Source of the DNA: a virus
Length of the DNA stretch: 42,206 nucleotides
Virus record (IMG/VR): IMGVR_UViG_3300006802_000184
Span: 1 to 42,206 of that record
Reading direction: 5' to 3' (one strand)
The notes under the pieces are model-generated. The model worked only from the letters and a program-made list of their open reading frames with translations. It searched no databases and was not told the origin of the DNA. The translations under genes and the position numbers were made by a program. Shown one piece after another: positions 31,269-37,040 of the stretch (positions within the stretch are counted from its first letter, which is position 1; every line of letters begins with the position of its first letter).

Positions 31269-31294
31269 ATCTTCCTCCAATTTCTTTTAGGGCT

Positions 31295-31393
31295 GGCTGC
31301 CCTCTTCGGGAGGAGTATTCAAAAACCGAAGAGGGCAGCCCGTAGTAGGGGCCACTACTACACCCGTTGTAAGTCGGTGCAACGACTCACAAC
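31295..31393. repeat. Three hairpins in the gap between the RHH and winged-helix genes
   Basis: Arm 31295-31309 pairs perfectly with 31326-31340 (15 bp, 16-base loop). Then 31342-31348 pairs with 31355-31361 (7 bp, 6-base loop). Then 31366-31376 pairs with 31383-31393 (11 positions, one mismatch, 6-base loop). The third overlaps the 3' end of the RHH gene. None is followed by a T-run on either strand. Confidence 0.8.
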
Positions 31394-31599
31394 CACCAAG
31401 CATTTTTCTTTCTTCGTGCTACTTCGGGAACGCTTGGCTCTGCATTTTCCCATGTGTACATATTTTTTCTGTCCAGTTTTTCTTGGATCGCCATGCGAAT
31501 CCACTGGCTCTGGTTACAACCTTCCTCCTCAGACTCACGCTGAATTTCTTTAAGAAGCTCCTCAGAGATTCTAAGAAGGAATTGCTTCTTGTTTACCAC
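31387..31599 (-). CDS. Ribbon-helix-helix (Arc/MetJ-type) DNA-binding protein
   Basis: A 70-residue protein. Residues 5-45 (KQFLLRISEELLKEIQRESE - EEGCNQSQWIRMAIQEKLDR) have the ribbon-helix-helix layout: a short strand with FLLRI, a helix, the turn GCNQSQ and a second helix WIRMAIQEKL. Such proteins repress their own operon. The C-terminal 25 residues are basic (RRKKNAWWL). It overlaps the SSB-like gene by seven bases and is followed by the three-hairpin region, whose third arm covers its last codons. Confidence 0.75.
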   Translation of the reverse strand: MVNKKQFLLRISEELLKEIQRESEEEGCNQSQWIRMAIQEKLDRKNMYTWENAEPSVPEVARRKKNAWWL

Positions 31600-31916
31600 G
31601 GCATGTCGTCCCCGTCGTCAACAGCTTGTGCCTCTGCCGCACCCGCCTTTTCGCCATAAGACCGTGTGTCCACCGGCTCCGGCTCCAGAAACTCAATGCG
31701 GATACTGCGATAAGCCAGACCCTTCTTGGAAACGTTCTCCCAAGACGCCGCCTTTAGCACCGGCATCGTCCCGGTCTTTGCTACCTCAACCATTGCCTTA
31801 AGAAACTCACGGGTGATCTCAATCTTCCCGGTTTCCTTGGGGTGTTTGTCGCTCTTCGCGTAGGTGTTCTTGAACATTGCGAAGTCGAGTCTGGGCTTGT
31901 TGTCTGGGTTGTTCAT
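31593..31916 (-). CDS. SSB-like protein with acidic aromatic C-terminus
   Basis: A 107-residue protein: residues 8-80 (RLDFAMFKNTYAKSDKHPKE - EITREFLKAMVEVAKTGTMP - VLKAASWENVSKKGLAYRSI) could form a small OB-like domain. The tail (VDDGDDMPW) is acidic and ends in a bulky hydrophobic residue, as in bacterial SSB (DDDIPF-type tip) and phage ssDNA-binding proteins. It is encoded between the annealase and the RHH regulator. I propose a single-strand DNA-binding protein; the OB assignment is inferred, the tail is directly seen. Confidence 0.55.
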   Translation of the reverse strand: MNNPDNKPRLDFAMFKNTYAKSDKHPKETGKIEITREFLKAMVEVAKTGTMPVLKAASWENVSKKGLAYRSIRIEFLEPEPVDTRSYGEKAGAAEAQAVDDGDDMPW

Positions 31917-31922
31917 GTTGGT

Positions 31923-32639
31923 TTAGAAAGGGGTTGAAAGTTGTTCTACGGGTGACTCAAATGCCTCAAGATCTGCCTTGACTGCGAGGAGCATGTCTAT
32001 CTCCCCACGAGACAGGGCTGCTTTGATGCGCTTCTTGAAGTCGTCGTCTGGCTCCCACCCAGCCTTGTTAAGACGGTTCGCTGTAGCCTTGATCGACTTG
32101 ATTAGCTCTTCCCCGTACACGAAGTCAGAATTCTCACGGGTGACTTCCTGCTTCTTTGGGCTACTCGCCTCAAGCTTCTTTGGGGCATGGCTCTTTGGTT
32201 TTACATCTTGGGAAGTATTTTTTCCCTGATCATCTCCGGGCGGAAGATCCTCACCGGAATAGATGTAATGGCCAAGGCCATAGAGGGCGAAGCACTTCAC
32301 CATGCACCGCATCTTCGCATCACTGATCGCACGGGCATCAGGGTTCGCAATCGCTTTGTGCCTATAGTCCATGACGGGTAGCCACATATGCTGACTGACC
32401 GACCCGATGGACACCGTACAGGCGACTGATGCCGTGCCTCCCGGATAGACGATGTGGTCAACGTGCGTACCATCGCCGTGCCATGTCACCCTCATGTCCG
32501 GGTAGTGATCCATCATGATCCCCCATGCCCAAGCCCACGACAGATACGAGAGTCCGTTACGGTCCTCCGTATGCTCGTCTACATTGAGCTTGGATAGGGT
32601 CTTCCAGATGTCAGCGGCAGTTGCTTGCTTCTCGCTCAT
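31923..32639 (-). CDS. Sak3-type single-strand annealing protein (DUF1071)
   Basis: A 238-residue protein. The core NGLSYLSWAWAWGIMMDHYP - RVTWHGDGTHVDHIVYPGGT and PVMDYRHKAIANPDARAISD - AKMRCMVKCFALYGLGHYIY is the DUF1071 (Sak3) signature, an ssDNA-annealing family of phage recombination. The remaining residues, about 130-238, are a charged linker (KPKSHAPKKLEASSPKKQEV) and a helical tail. It pairs with the Cas4-like nuclease encoded two genes upstream, like the beta/exonuclease pairs in other phages. ATG overlaps the stop of the zinc-binding gene. Confidence 0.85.
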   Translation of the reverse strand: MSEKQATAADIWKTLSKLNVDEHTEDRNGLSYLSWAWAWGIMMDHYPDMRVTWHGDGTHVDHIVYPGGTASVACTVSIGSVSQHMWLPVMDYRHKAIANPDARAISDAKMRCMVKCFALYGLGHYIYSGEDLPPGDDQGKNTSQDVKPKSHAPKKLEASSPKKQEVTRENSDFVYGEELIKSIKATANRLNKAGWEPDDDFKKRIKAALSRGEIDMLLAVKADLEAFESPVEQLSTPF

Positions 32640-32896
32640 TTGGTTTCATCCTGTAGGTCCATGACTTCACGAATGGCTCTAAACTCACCTGAATCCGTAA
32701 CGTCCCGAGTAGTCTTCAGAATGGCTCTCCACTCACCGCACCATTGCGTCTCGTGGACGGCGGGCCAGCCGGTGCAGTACTCATTCCATACCGGCGTGTT
32801 TCGCCTGCACTGCCCTGATCCGAGGGCATTTAGGTTCGGTTTCCCATCATCTCCAATACTGGGCCTGAAAAACCTACACTCCTTACAGGTGGTCAT
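32636..32896 (-). CDS. Small Cys-rich (putative zinc-binding) protein
   Basis: I chose ATG at 32896, where GGGGGAG lies 4 bases upstream and the start overlaps the nuclease stop. The 86 residues begin TTCKECRFFRPSIGDDGKPN, then GQCRRNTPVWNEYCTGWPAV - HETQWCGEW. The Cys set CxxC...C...C...C is the layout of a small phage protein (FFRP...GxCRR...WP.V...WCGE) I have seen often near recombination genes. The rest is a helical tail. Metal binding is inferred. Confidence 0.6.
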   Translation of the reverse strand: MTTCKECRFFRPSIGDDGKPNLNALGSGQCRRNTPVWNEYCTGWPAVHETQWCGEWRAILKTTRDVTDSGEFRAIREVMDLQDETK

Positions 32897-33600
32897 ATCT
32901 CCCCCTTGAATTGCGGACAAAAATCCGCGACCGAACAATAACTTTCACACCTGATGTACTGTCCGCCCTTCCTCGCCCACCTCTCATCGTCTGTACAGTC
33001 CCGTACATGGTCACCCGTGTGTAGGTCAACCCGCTCTGCCACAAACCGCTCTGCTGCATCTGGTAGCCAGACCGGGATGTCAATCGTCACGATGGGTGAA
33101 TCGGGATAGTTGCGCTGCCTGCCCACCTTTGTCTGTGACCAATCCCTACAGATCGCGCAGATCGTAAGAGACTTGACCGGCATATCGTTTTGCCTGAGCA
33201 GCCAAGCGTAGATGTTTAGCTGCTGCTCCCACTCTATCTTCCCTACCTGTGTGCTGTAGGTGCCCGTGACCTTGTAGTCCATCACATGCCCGTCGTTGTA
33301 CAGGTCGATTGCTCCAGAGATGGTGTAGCCATTCATCTCAGCGAACCAACGCTTCTCAACGAGAGAGCCCTCCGGCGCACACCCCTCAAGCAAGGAGTGT
33401 ACGCCAGTCCCCAGAAGAGCGAAGATCATGTCTGATACATCTGTAGACAATTTTTCTTCATTCAATTTTTCTAGGTGGGCAATCTGCGGTGGACGAAGCA
33501 GTCCGGTTGCGCTGAAGTCAGCCTCACCTTTCGAGTAACTGTCGTTTGTCAGCGCCGTCACGAACTGCTGTGGGGCACCGAACTGATTCGTGATTTTCAT
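32893..33600 (-). CDS. Cas4/RecB-like PD-(D/E)XK nuclease
   Basis: A 235-residue protein. Residues 31-47 (ATGLLRPPQIAHLEKLN) and the H68 region (LGTGVHSLLEGC) are the start of the PD-(D/E)XK fold; the active-site set is about E82, D99 (GAIDLYNDG), D108 and K110 (MDYKVT). The C-terminus YIRCESYCSVADFCPQFKGE holds a Cys triplet which, with C206-like upstream Cys, is the Fe-S cluster pattern of Cas4-type nucleases. In phages such proteins make 3' overhangs for annealases, and a Sak3 gene lies next. ATG overlaps the previous stop (TAATG). Confidence 0.8.
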   Translation of the reverse strand: MKITNQFGAPQQFVTALTNDSYSKGEADFSATGLLRPPQIAHLEKLNEEKLSTDVSDMIFALLGTGVHSLLEGCAPEGSLVEKRWFAEMNGYTISGAIDLYNDGHVMDYKVTGTYSTQVGKIEWEQQLNIYAWLLRQNDMPVKSLTICAICRDWSQTKVGRQRNYPDSPIVTIDIPVWLPDAAERFVAERVDLHTGDHVRDCTDDERWARKGGQYIRCESYCSVADFCPQFKGEI

Positions 33601-33941
33601 TACGACTTACGCCATACGCCAATGCGATTGTCGTCCTGACGGGCCACTACCCATCGGATGTTAGCTTGCTTGTTTCTGCGGTGGTACCTAGACACCGTCT
33701 GGCGAAGCGTCCGCTCCTCCCTCTTGCCATCTTCACTGCGGTCGGCATTAACAAAGAAGCACTGGCCGACCTGCATCTCCATCAGGGGGTACCGGGGGCT
33801 GCGCCCACGCCCATTGACTCCGGTGGCGGGCATCGGGATGCCATCGTGAATCTGGATGCTCCCGCTTGCTTCCTGCATGACGACCTCGTTTTGTGTAATG
33901 GTATCAGCAACCAACCGATCAATCTCTTCGACAAAGCTCAT
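33600..33941 (-). CDS. Small conserved phage protein, paralog of the next gene (113 residues)
   Basis: I chose ATG at 33941, because it lies in ATGA overlap with the upstream stop and has GGAG 8 bases before it. The C-terminal two thirds, SPRYPLMEMQVGQCFFVNAD - ERTLRQTVSRYHRRNKQANI - IGVWRKS, is a domain I recall from phages (Y-P-L-x-x-M-x-VG-x-x-F...IGVWR); a partner copy is encoded just upstream. The first 50 residues are helical. Possible nucleic-acid binding fold; no function known. Confidence 0.55.
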   Translation of the reverse strand: MSFVEEIDRLVADTITQNEVVMQEASGSIQIHDGIPMPATGVNGRGRSPRYPLMEMQVGQCFFVNADRSEDGKREERTLRQTVSRYHRRNKQANIRWVVARQDDNRIGVWRKS

Positions 33942-34198
33942 TGTGTTCTCCAGATTCCAATTCCAATTGTGATTCGTTTGACAGAAAACTTTTTTCCTAG
34001 CTTTTTTGATTCTCTCCACACATAACTACTAAGTGCAGGAATCACGGACGACGACTCCCCTGACCTCATGGGAAGTTCAATCATGTCTCCCACCTCTATC
34101 TCTGACAGAGGGAGATGCCCCCATCTACTTTTCCTTCCTGACGTAGACGGCGGTGGTCCTGCGTGTTGTCGGACATGATACCAAGGTTCATCCGACAT
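33938..34198 (-). CDS. Small conserved phage protein, paralog of the 33600 gene (86 residues)
   Basis: Residues 20-86 (SGRKSRWGHLPLSEIEVGDM - ESSSVIPALSSYVWRESKKL - GKKFSVKRITIGIGIWR) are a version of the domain in the protein at 33600: the PLxEIxVGD start, the middle SxxxxxSSYxWxxxKxxGKKFS helix and the IGIWR end. Two copies in a row suggest duplication. GGAGG lies before the ATG at 34198. It is first of the leftward recombination operon, opposite the resolvase gene. Confidence 0.55.
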   Translation of the reverse strand: MSDEPWYHVRQHAGPPPSTSGRKSRWGHLPLSEIEVGDMIELPMRSGESSSVIPALSSYVWRESKKLGKKFSVKRITIGIGIWRTQ

Positions 34199-34231
34199 TT
34201 GGCCTCCGCTGTTTGGGTGAAACGGATTTGG

Positions 34232-34696
34232 ATGAGAATGATAAAGAAAGAAACAAACTGGCGCAATGGCCTTGACGAAACTCCGTGTTACGTTACCGTT
34301 AGCGGCGAGCCCGCGTCTAAAGCCAATCAGCGTAGAGCAGTACTAATCCATGGTACACCTCGCTTTATCAAGAGTGAAAAAGCTCTCTCTTACAGTAATA
34401 ACTTAGTAAAGCAACTAAGTATTAGAGAGAATCTTTTAGAAGGTGATCTATGTATAGCTATAAAGATTTACTACAAAACCAGAAGACCAGACTTAGATGA
34501 GTCTTTAGTCTTAGACTTACTACAAAACATAATTTACACAAACGATAGACAGATAAAACGAAAATACATTGAACATGGATTAGATAAAAATAATCCTAGA
34601 ACAATTATTGTTTGTGGGCCTATCGAAATGTCAGACGATGTGATCGCAAAGCTTAGGGAGCTATGCGAGATTGAGGATCAAAAATCCCAATCGTAA
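34232..34696 (+). CDS. RusA-type Holliday junction resolvase (AT-rich, opposite strand)
   Basis: Of several possible starts I use ATG at 34232 (another at 34238). About 154 residues: CYVTVSGEPASKANQRRAVL is the RusA start (VxGxPxxKxRPR type). The catalytic set appears as RRPDLDESLVLDLLQNIIYT - NDRQIKR, with D87, D89 and D105, matching the Asp triad of RusA (D70, D72, D91 in the E. coli protein). It resolves recombination junctions. It is the only gene on this strand among leftward genes and is clearly AT-rich, with TTA/CTA leucines. Its 3' end overlaps the primase-helicase by 19 bases. Confidence 0.75.
   Translation: MRMIKKETNWRNGLDETPCYVTVSGEPASKANQRRAVLIHGTPRFIKSEKALSYSNNLVKQLSIRENLLEGDLCIAIKIYYKTRRPDLDESLVLDLLQNIIYTNDRQIKRKYIEHGLDKNNPRTIIVCGPIEMSDDVIAKLRELCEIEDQKSQS
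34238..34266 (-). promoter_or_regulatory. Possible leftward promoter before the 34198 gene
   Basis: On the minus strand TTGCGC (34261-34266) and TATCAT (34238-34243) are 17 bases apart. The -10 matches consensus at 5 of 6 positions and the -35 only at 3. It would start transcription about 20-25 bases before the ATG at 34198, and lies inside the start of the rightward resolvase gene. Confidence 0.3.
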
Positions 34697-36417
34697 TCGT
34701 CTTCAAACTTGTAGTCGCTCCAACGTCCGGTCGGCTTGTCGAACGTCAACGGGCATGACCCATTGCGACCAAGCCAAGACCAACGAACCTTCCAAACGTG
34801 AGCTTCGGGCGGCTCCTCGTCCCTCGGGTGACGCCATGCCGACAAGCCAATGTCGGCCTTCGCGAACCACGCCGCACTCCCTGCAATGTCATGCCCCGTC
34901 ACTATGACCTTGCGCTCAGATCTTCTGTCGGGACTGATCTTTGTTGGGTGTGCAATGAAGAACACATGGGCATCATGCTCCTTGGCCCATAGCTGAACCT
35001 GAGTGAGCATCTGACTGATGGCATCTGTCTCTCTCATGTTAGAGCCTACATCCAGATAGTTGTATGGATCAATCACCAAGATCCTGCAACCCATACGCAT
35101 AACAGCAGAGCTTGCAATCTCAAGAATCTTTGAGATCTCAGATGGCCCGTCCCTCCGGTAATCCATAAACAGGAAGTGTTCGTTAATCCACTTGGATGCG
35201 TAGTCACGCTCTTCGGGACTCATCTTTGCCGATGGACCGTCGAAAAATGGCTTTCCAATAAATTTTTGGGCCAACTGGGCCATGTGCAGTTCGGGCGGTT
35301 TCTCGAAAGAGCAGTAGACAGTCTTCCAGTTGTGGCTTCGGGCTAGGTTCAGGCAGATCTGGTCTATCAAGTCCGACTTACCGGAGCTTGGGAAGCCTGT
35401 AACGACCGTCAACATGCCAGTGGGTATCTGGATCAGGTTATCCAGTGACGCGATACCTGTGCTTGCTCCAGTTACCTGACCGTTCTCGTACAGGTCCACA
35501 TACTGTGGATCGAACACCTCCGCATTGTGAAGCCCCACCTCTGGAACTGGAGCAGCCATTTCAAGGCAGTCCAATAAAAATTCTGAACCGGAATTATTGA
35601 GGGCCTCCGCCGCATCTTTGTGTTCTCCTAGTGAGACAATCCAGACTTTCGAGCGACCGATCCTCCGCAAGATCTCCGTCTTTAGAGCGTCACCGGGACC
35701 ATCGTTGTCGGTATTGATAATGATGCGGGGTGCGCTATCCAGCACGCTCTTGGATCTATAGATGTATCGGAACTTCTTGTCGTCAGCGGGATCAATCTTG
35801 CCGTCCTTGACCTTGGGTGGCGCACCGTTCGGGATAGATACCACCGTCACGTTGTCGGGCAGACCCGCAGTCATCCACGACAGAGCATCCATCTCACCCT
35901 CGCAGATCAACAGGTCGTTGCCCTCAGAATAATTTTCTACGTTGAAAAAGTCCTCACACACACCCTGCTGGCTGAACTCTTTGGTGCCATTGGCTGAACG
36001 CCACTTTACGGAAACAACACGACCTTGGTTGTCCTTGTATGGAAAACCTACAGCGGGTTTCTTTTTACCAGAGAACGACCACTCACTAAGTATTGCGTAG
36101 TTGTCCATGACATCGCGAGAGATCCCACGGCTCTCCAAGTAGGATACTGCATGCTCATTTTGATTCGTGTCCTCTAACACGACCGCCTCCCGGTACTGTA
36201 CAGGTTCATAGTATTGCTGCTTGGGTTTCTCGTTGTACCACCCACCGTTTTCCCCGCAGTGGTGGCAGTGATACTGGACGCCATCTGCTGCAACCCGAAC
36301 AGACAGCGGCCTGTCCTTCTTGTTTGTGCCCCGCGAGCCCTGACAAATGGGACACAAAAGCTTGTGCTGGCCTGCTCTCAAATTTTTTATTTGAGACTTA
36401 ATTAAATCATTGCCCAT
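34678..36417 (-). CDS. T7 gp4-type primase-helicase
   Basis: A 579-residue protein. A zinc-binding start has C22, C25, C51 and C54 (CPIC...CHHC). A Toprim primase domain follows, with EGEMDALSW (E173) and NTDNDGPG (D236, D238). The helicase domain carries Walker A GFPSSGKS (340-347), a Walker B ILVIDPYN near 445, and later AHPTK. The C-terminus (YKFEDDYDWDF) is acidic and ends in Phe, as in T7 gp4, which uses such a tail to bind its polymerase. It primes and unwinds at the phage fork. The DNA polymerase partner is not in this window. Confidence 0.9.
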   Translation of the reverse strand: MGNDLIKSQIKNLRAGQHKLLCPICQGSRGTNKKDRPLSVRVAADGVQYHCHHCGENGGWYNEKPKQQYYEPVQYREAVVLEDTNQNEHAVSYLESRGISRDVMDNYAILSEWSFSGKKKPAVGFPYKDNQGRVVSVKWRSANGTKEFSQQGVCEDFFNVENYSEGNDLLICEGEMDALSWMTAGLPDNVTVVSIPNGAPPKVKDGKIDPADDKKFRYIYRSKSVLDSAPRIIINTDNDGPGDALKTEILRRIGRSKVWIVSLGEHKDAAEALNNSGSEFLLDCLEMAAPVPEVGLHNAEVFDPQYVDLYENGQVTGASTGIASLDNLIQIPTGMLTVVTGFPSSGKSDLIDQICLNLARSHNWKTVYCSFEKPPELHMAQLAQKFIGKPFFDGPSAKMSPEERDYASKWINEHFLFMDYRRDGPSEISKILEIASSAVMRMGCRILVIDPYNYLDVGSNMRETDAISQMLTQVQLWAKEHDAHVFFIAHPTKISPDRRSERKVIVTGHDIAGSAAWFAKADIGLSAWRHPRDEEPPEAHVWKVRWSWLGRNGSCPLTFDKPTGRWSDYKFEDDYDWDF

Positions 36418-36445
36418 TTCCGTTTCCGACTTTAGATTTTAGCAT

Positions 36446-36470
36446 CAGTCAACCATCGCGATGGTGACTG
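36446..36470. promoter_or_regulatory. Near-palindrome between primase and the upstream gene
   Basis: ACCATCGCGATGGT (36452-36465) is a perfect 14-bp palindrome. CAGTC (36446-36450) and GACTG (36466-36470) extend it with one unpaired A (36451). On the minus strand an extended -10-like TGCTAAAAT lies just downstream (36436-36444), so it could be an operator for the leftward primase operon. It is also the first arm of the candidate RNA on the plus strand. Confidence 0.6.
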
Positions 36471-36497
36471 TACGGCACTGCTCATGCCGTCTCCGCG

Positions 36498-36534
36498 ACC
36501 CCCGGTCTAGCTAAGTGTTAGGCCGGGGGTTTTT
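36498..36534 (+). terminator. Rho-independent terminator on the plus strand
   Basis: ACCCCCGG (36498-36505) and CCGGGGGT (36523-36530) form an 8-bp GC-rich stem, 17-base loop, followed by TTTT. The T-run is on the plus strand only. There is no rightward protein gene ending here; the leftward gene at 36511 ends inside the loop. Confidence 0.7.
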
Positions 36535-36729
36535 GCATTGAACGTGAGCCATGCTTCCGTTAACGATGGCGGGGTTGTCCCACGCATCAATAACGCAGTT
36601 ACATCCGTTCTCGCAAACCCATAGCTCCATGGCACCAGAACGGGTGAGCATCTTGGGTGAGTGCCCAAGCTCCATGGCGTCGGAGATTGCCTTGTCCCGA
36701 ATATCACGGGCTTGCTGCGTTCTCATCAC
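36511..36729 (-). CDS. Small Cys-containing phage protein (72 residues)
   Basis: The ATG at 36729 overlaps the previous stop (TGATG). The sequence RTQQARDIRDKAISDAMELG and HSPKMLTRSGAMELWVCENG - CNCVIDAWDNPAIVNGSMAH - VQCKNPRPNT has a helical start and a C-x3-C-x-C...C set in the second half, the layout of a small phage zinc-binding protein I have seen (GHxLxxF...xCxxCGxxxxV...GxAxxxxC). An overlapping frame (36507-36707) is rejected as its shadow. Function unknown. Confidence 0.6.
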   Translation of the reverse strand: MMRTQQARDIRDKAISDAMELGHSPKMLTRSGAMELWVCENGCNCVIDAWDNPAIVNGSMAHVQCKNPRPNT

Positions 36730-37040
36730 TTTTCTCCGTGGAAAAAGAAATCATACATATATCGCATCTCGCTCATCACTTCCTGAGCCCTTCGTCTTTC
36801 CGCAGGGGACATGTGGACCCACGCATCTGAAGCTTTCATGTCAACGAAGAATTCAAAGTGCTTCTTCATTGTCGCGTTGAAATCCGCGACCACATCGTCC
36901 AAGAAGTTTACCGCATCAATTGCTTGTCCAGAAAATTTTTCTAGGTCGGTCCAGCTCACCTCTCCGGTCCCGTACTCGACCATCGTGCCCACCTCCTGAC
37001 CAAGAGCCTGAAGCACGTTTCGTATTGTCATGATACGCAT
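36726..37040 (-). CDS. Unrecognised protein after the VWA gene (104 residues)
   Basis: I chose ATG at 37040, in TGATG overlap with the stop of the VWA gene; a longer frame to 37109 would run inside that gene. The sequence RIMTIRNVLQALGQEVGTMV - AIDAVNFLDDVVADFNATMK - KHFEFFVDMKASDAWVHMSP is helical and acidic. It is translated with the VWA protein and could be a fourth member of the MoxR/VWA set. It ends four bases into the next gene. I recognise no family. Confidence 0.5.
   Translation of the reverse strand: MRIMTIRNVLQALGQEVGTMVEYGTGEVSWTDLEKFSGQAIDAVNFLDDVVADFNATMKKHFEFFVDMKASDAWVHMSPAERRRAQEVMSEMRYMYDFFFHGEK

Larger units (their letters stand above)
36446..36534 (+). ncRNA. Candidate small structured RNA (antisense strand, three hairpins)
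   Basis: On the plus strand TTGCCC (36410-36415) and TAGATT (36433-36438) are 17 bases apart, with a likely start near 36445. The RNA would fold in hairpins 36446-36470, 36472-36490 (ACGGCA/TGCCGT, 7-base loop) and the terminator 36498-36530, then T-run. It has no open frame of note. Its 3' end is antisense to the last codons of the leftward gene at 36511. The promoter matches are modest (4 of 6 each). Confidence 0.4.

Noticed and set aside
31295-31340. The 15-bp hairpin as a rho-independent terminator
   Set aside because: There is no T-run after the stem on either strand, so I list it as an inverted repeat only.
36507-36707. A 66-residue minus-strand frame overlapping the 36511 gene
   Set aside because: The other frame is coupled to the previous stop by TGATG and has a Cys pattern; this one has no start signal and odd composition.
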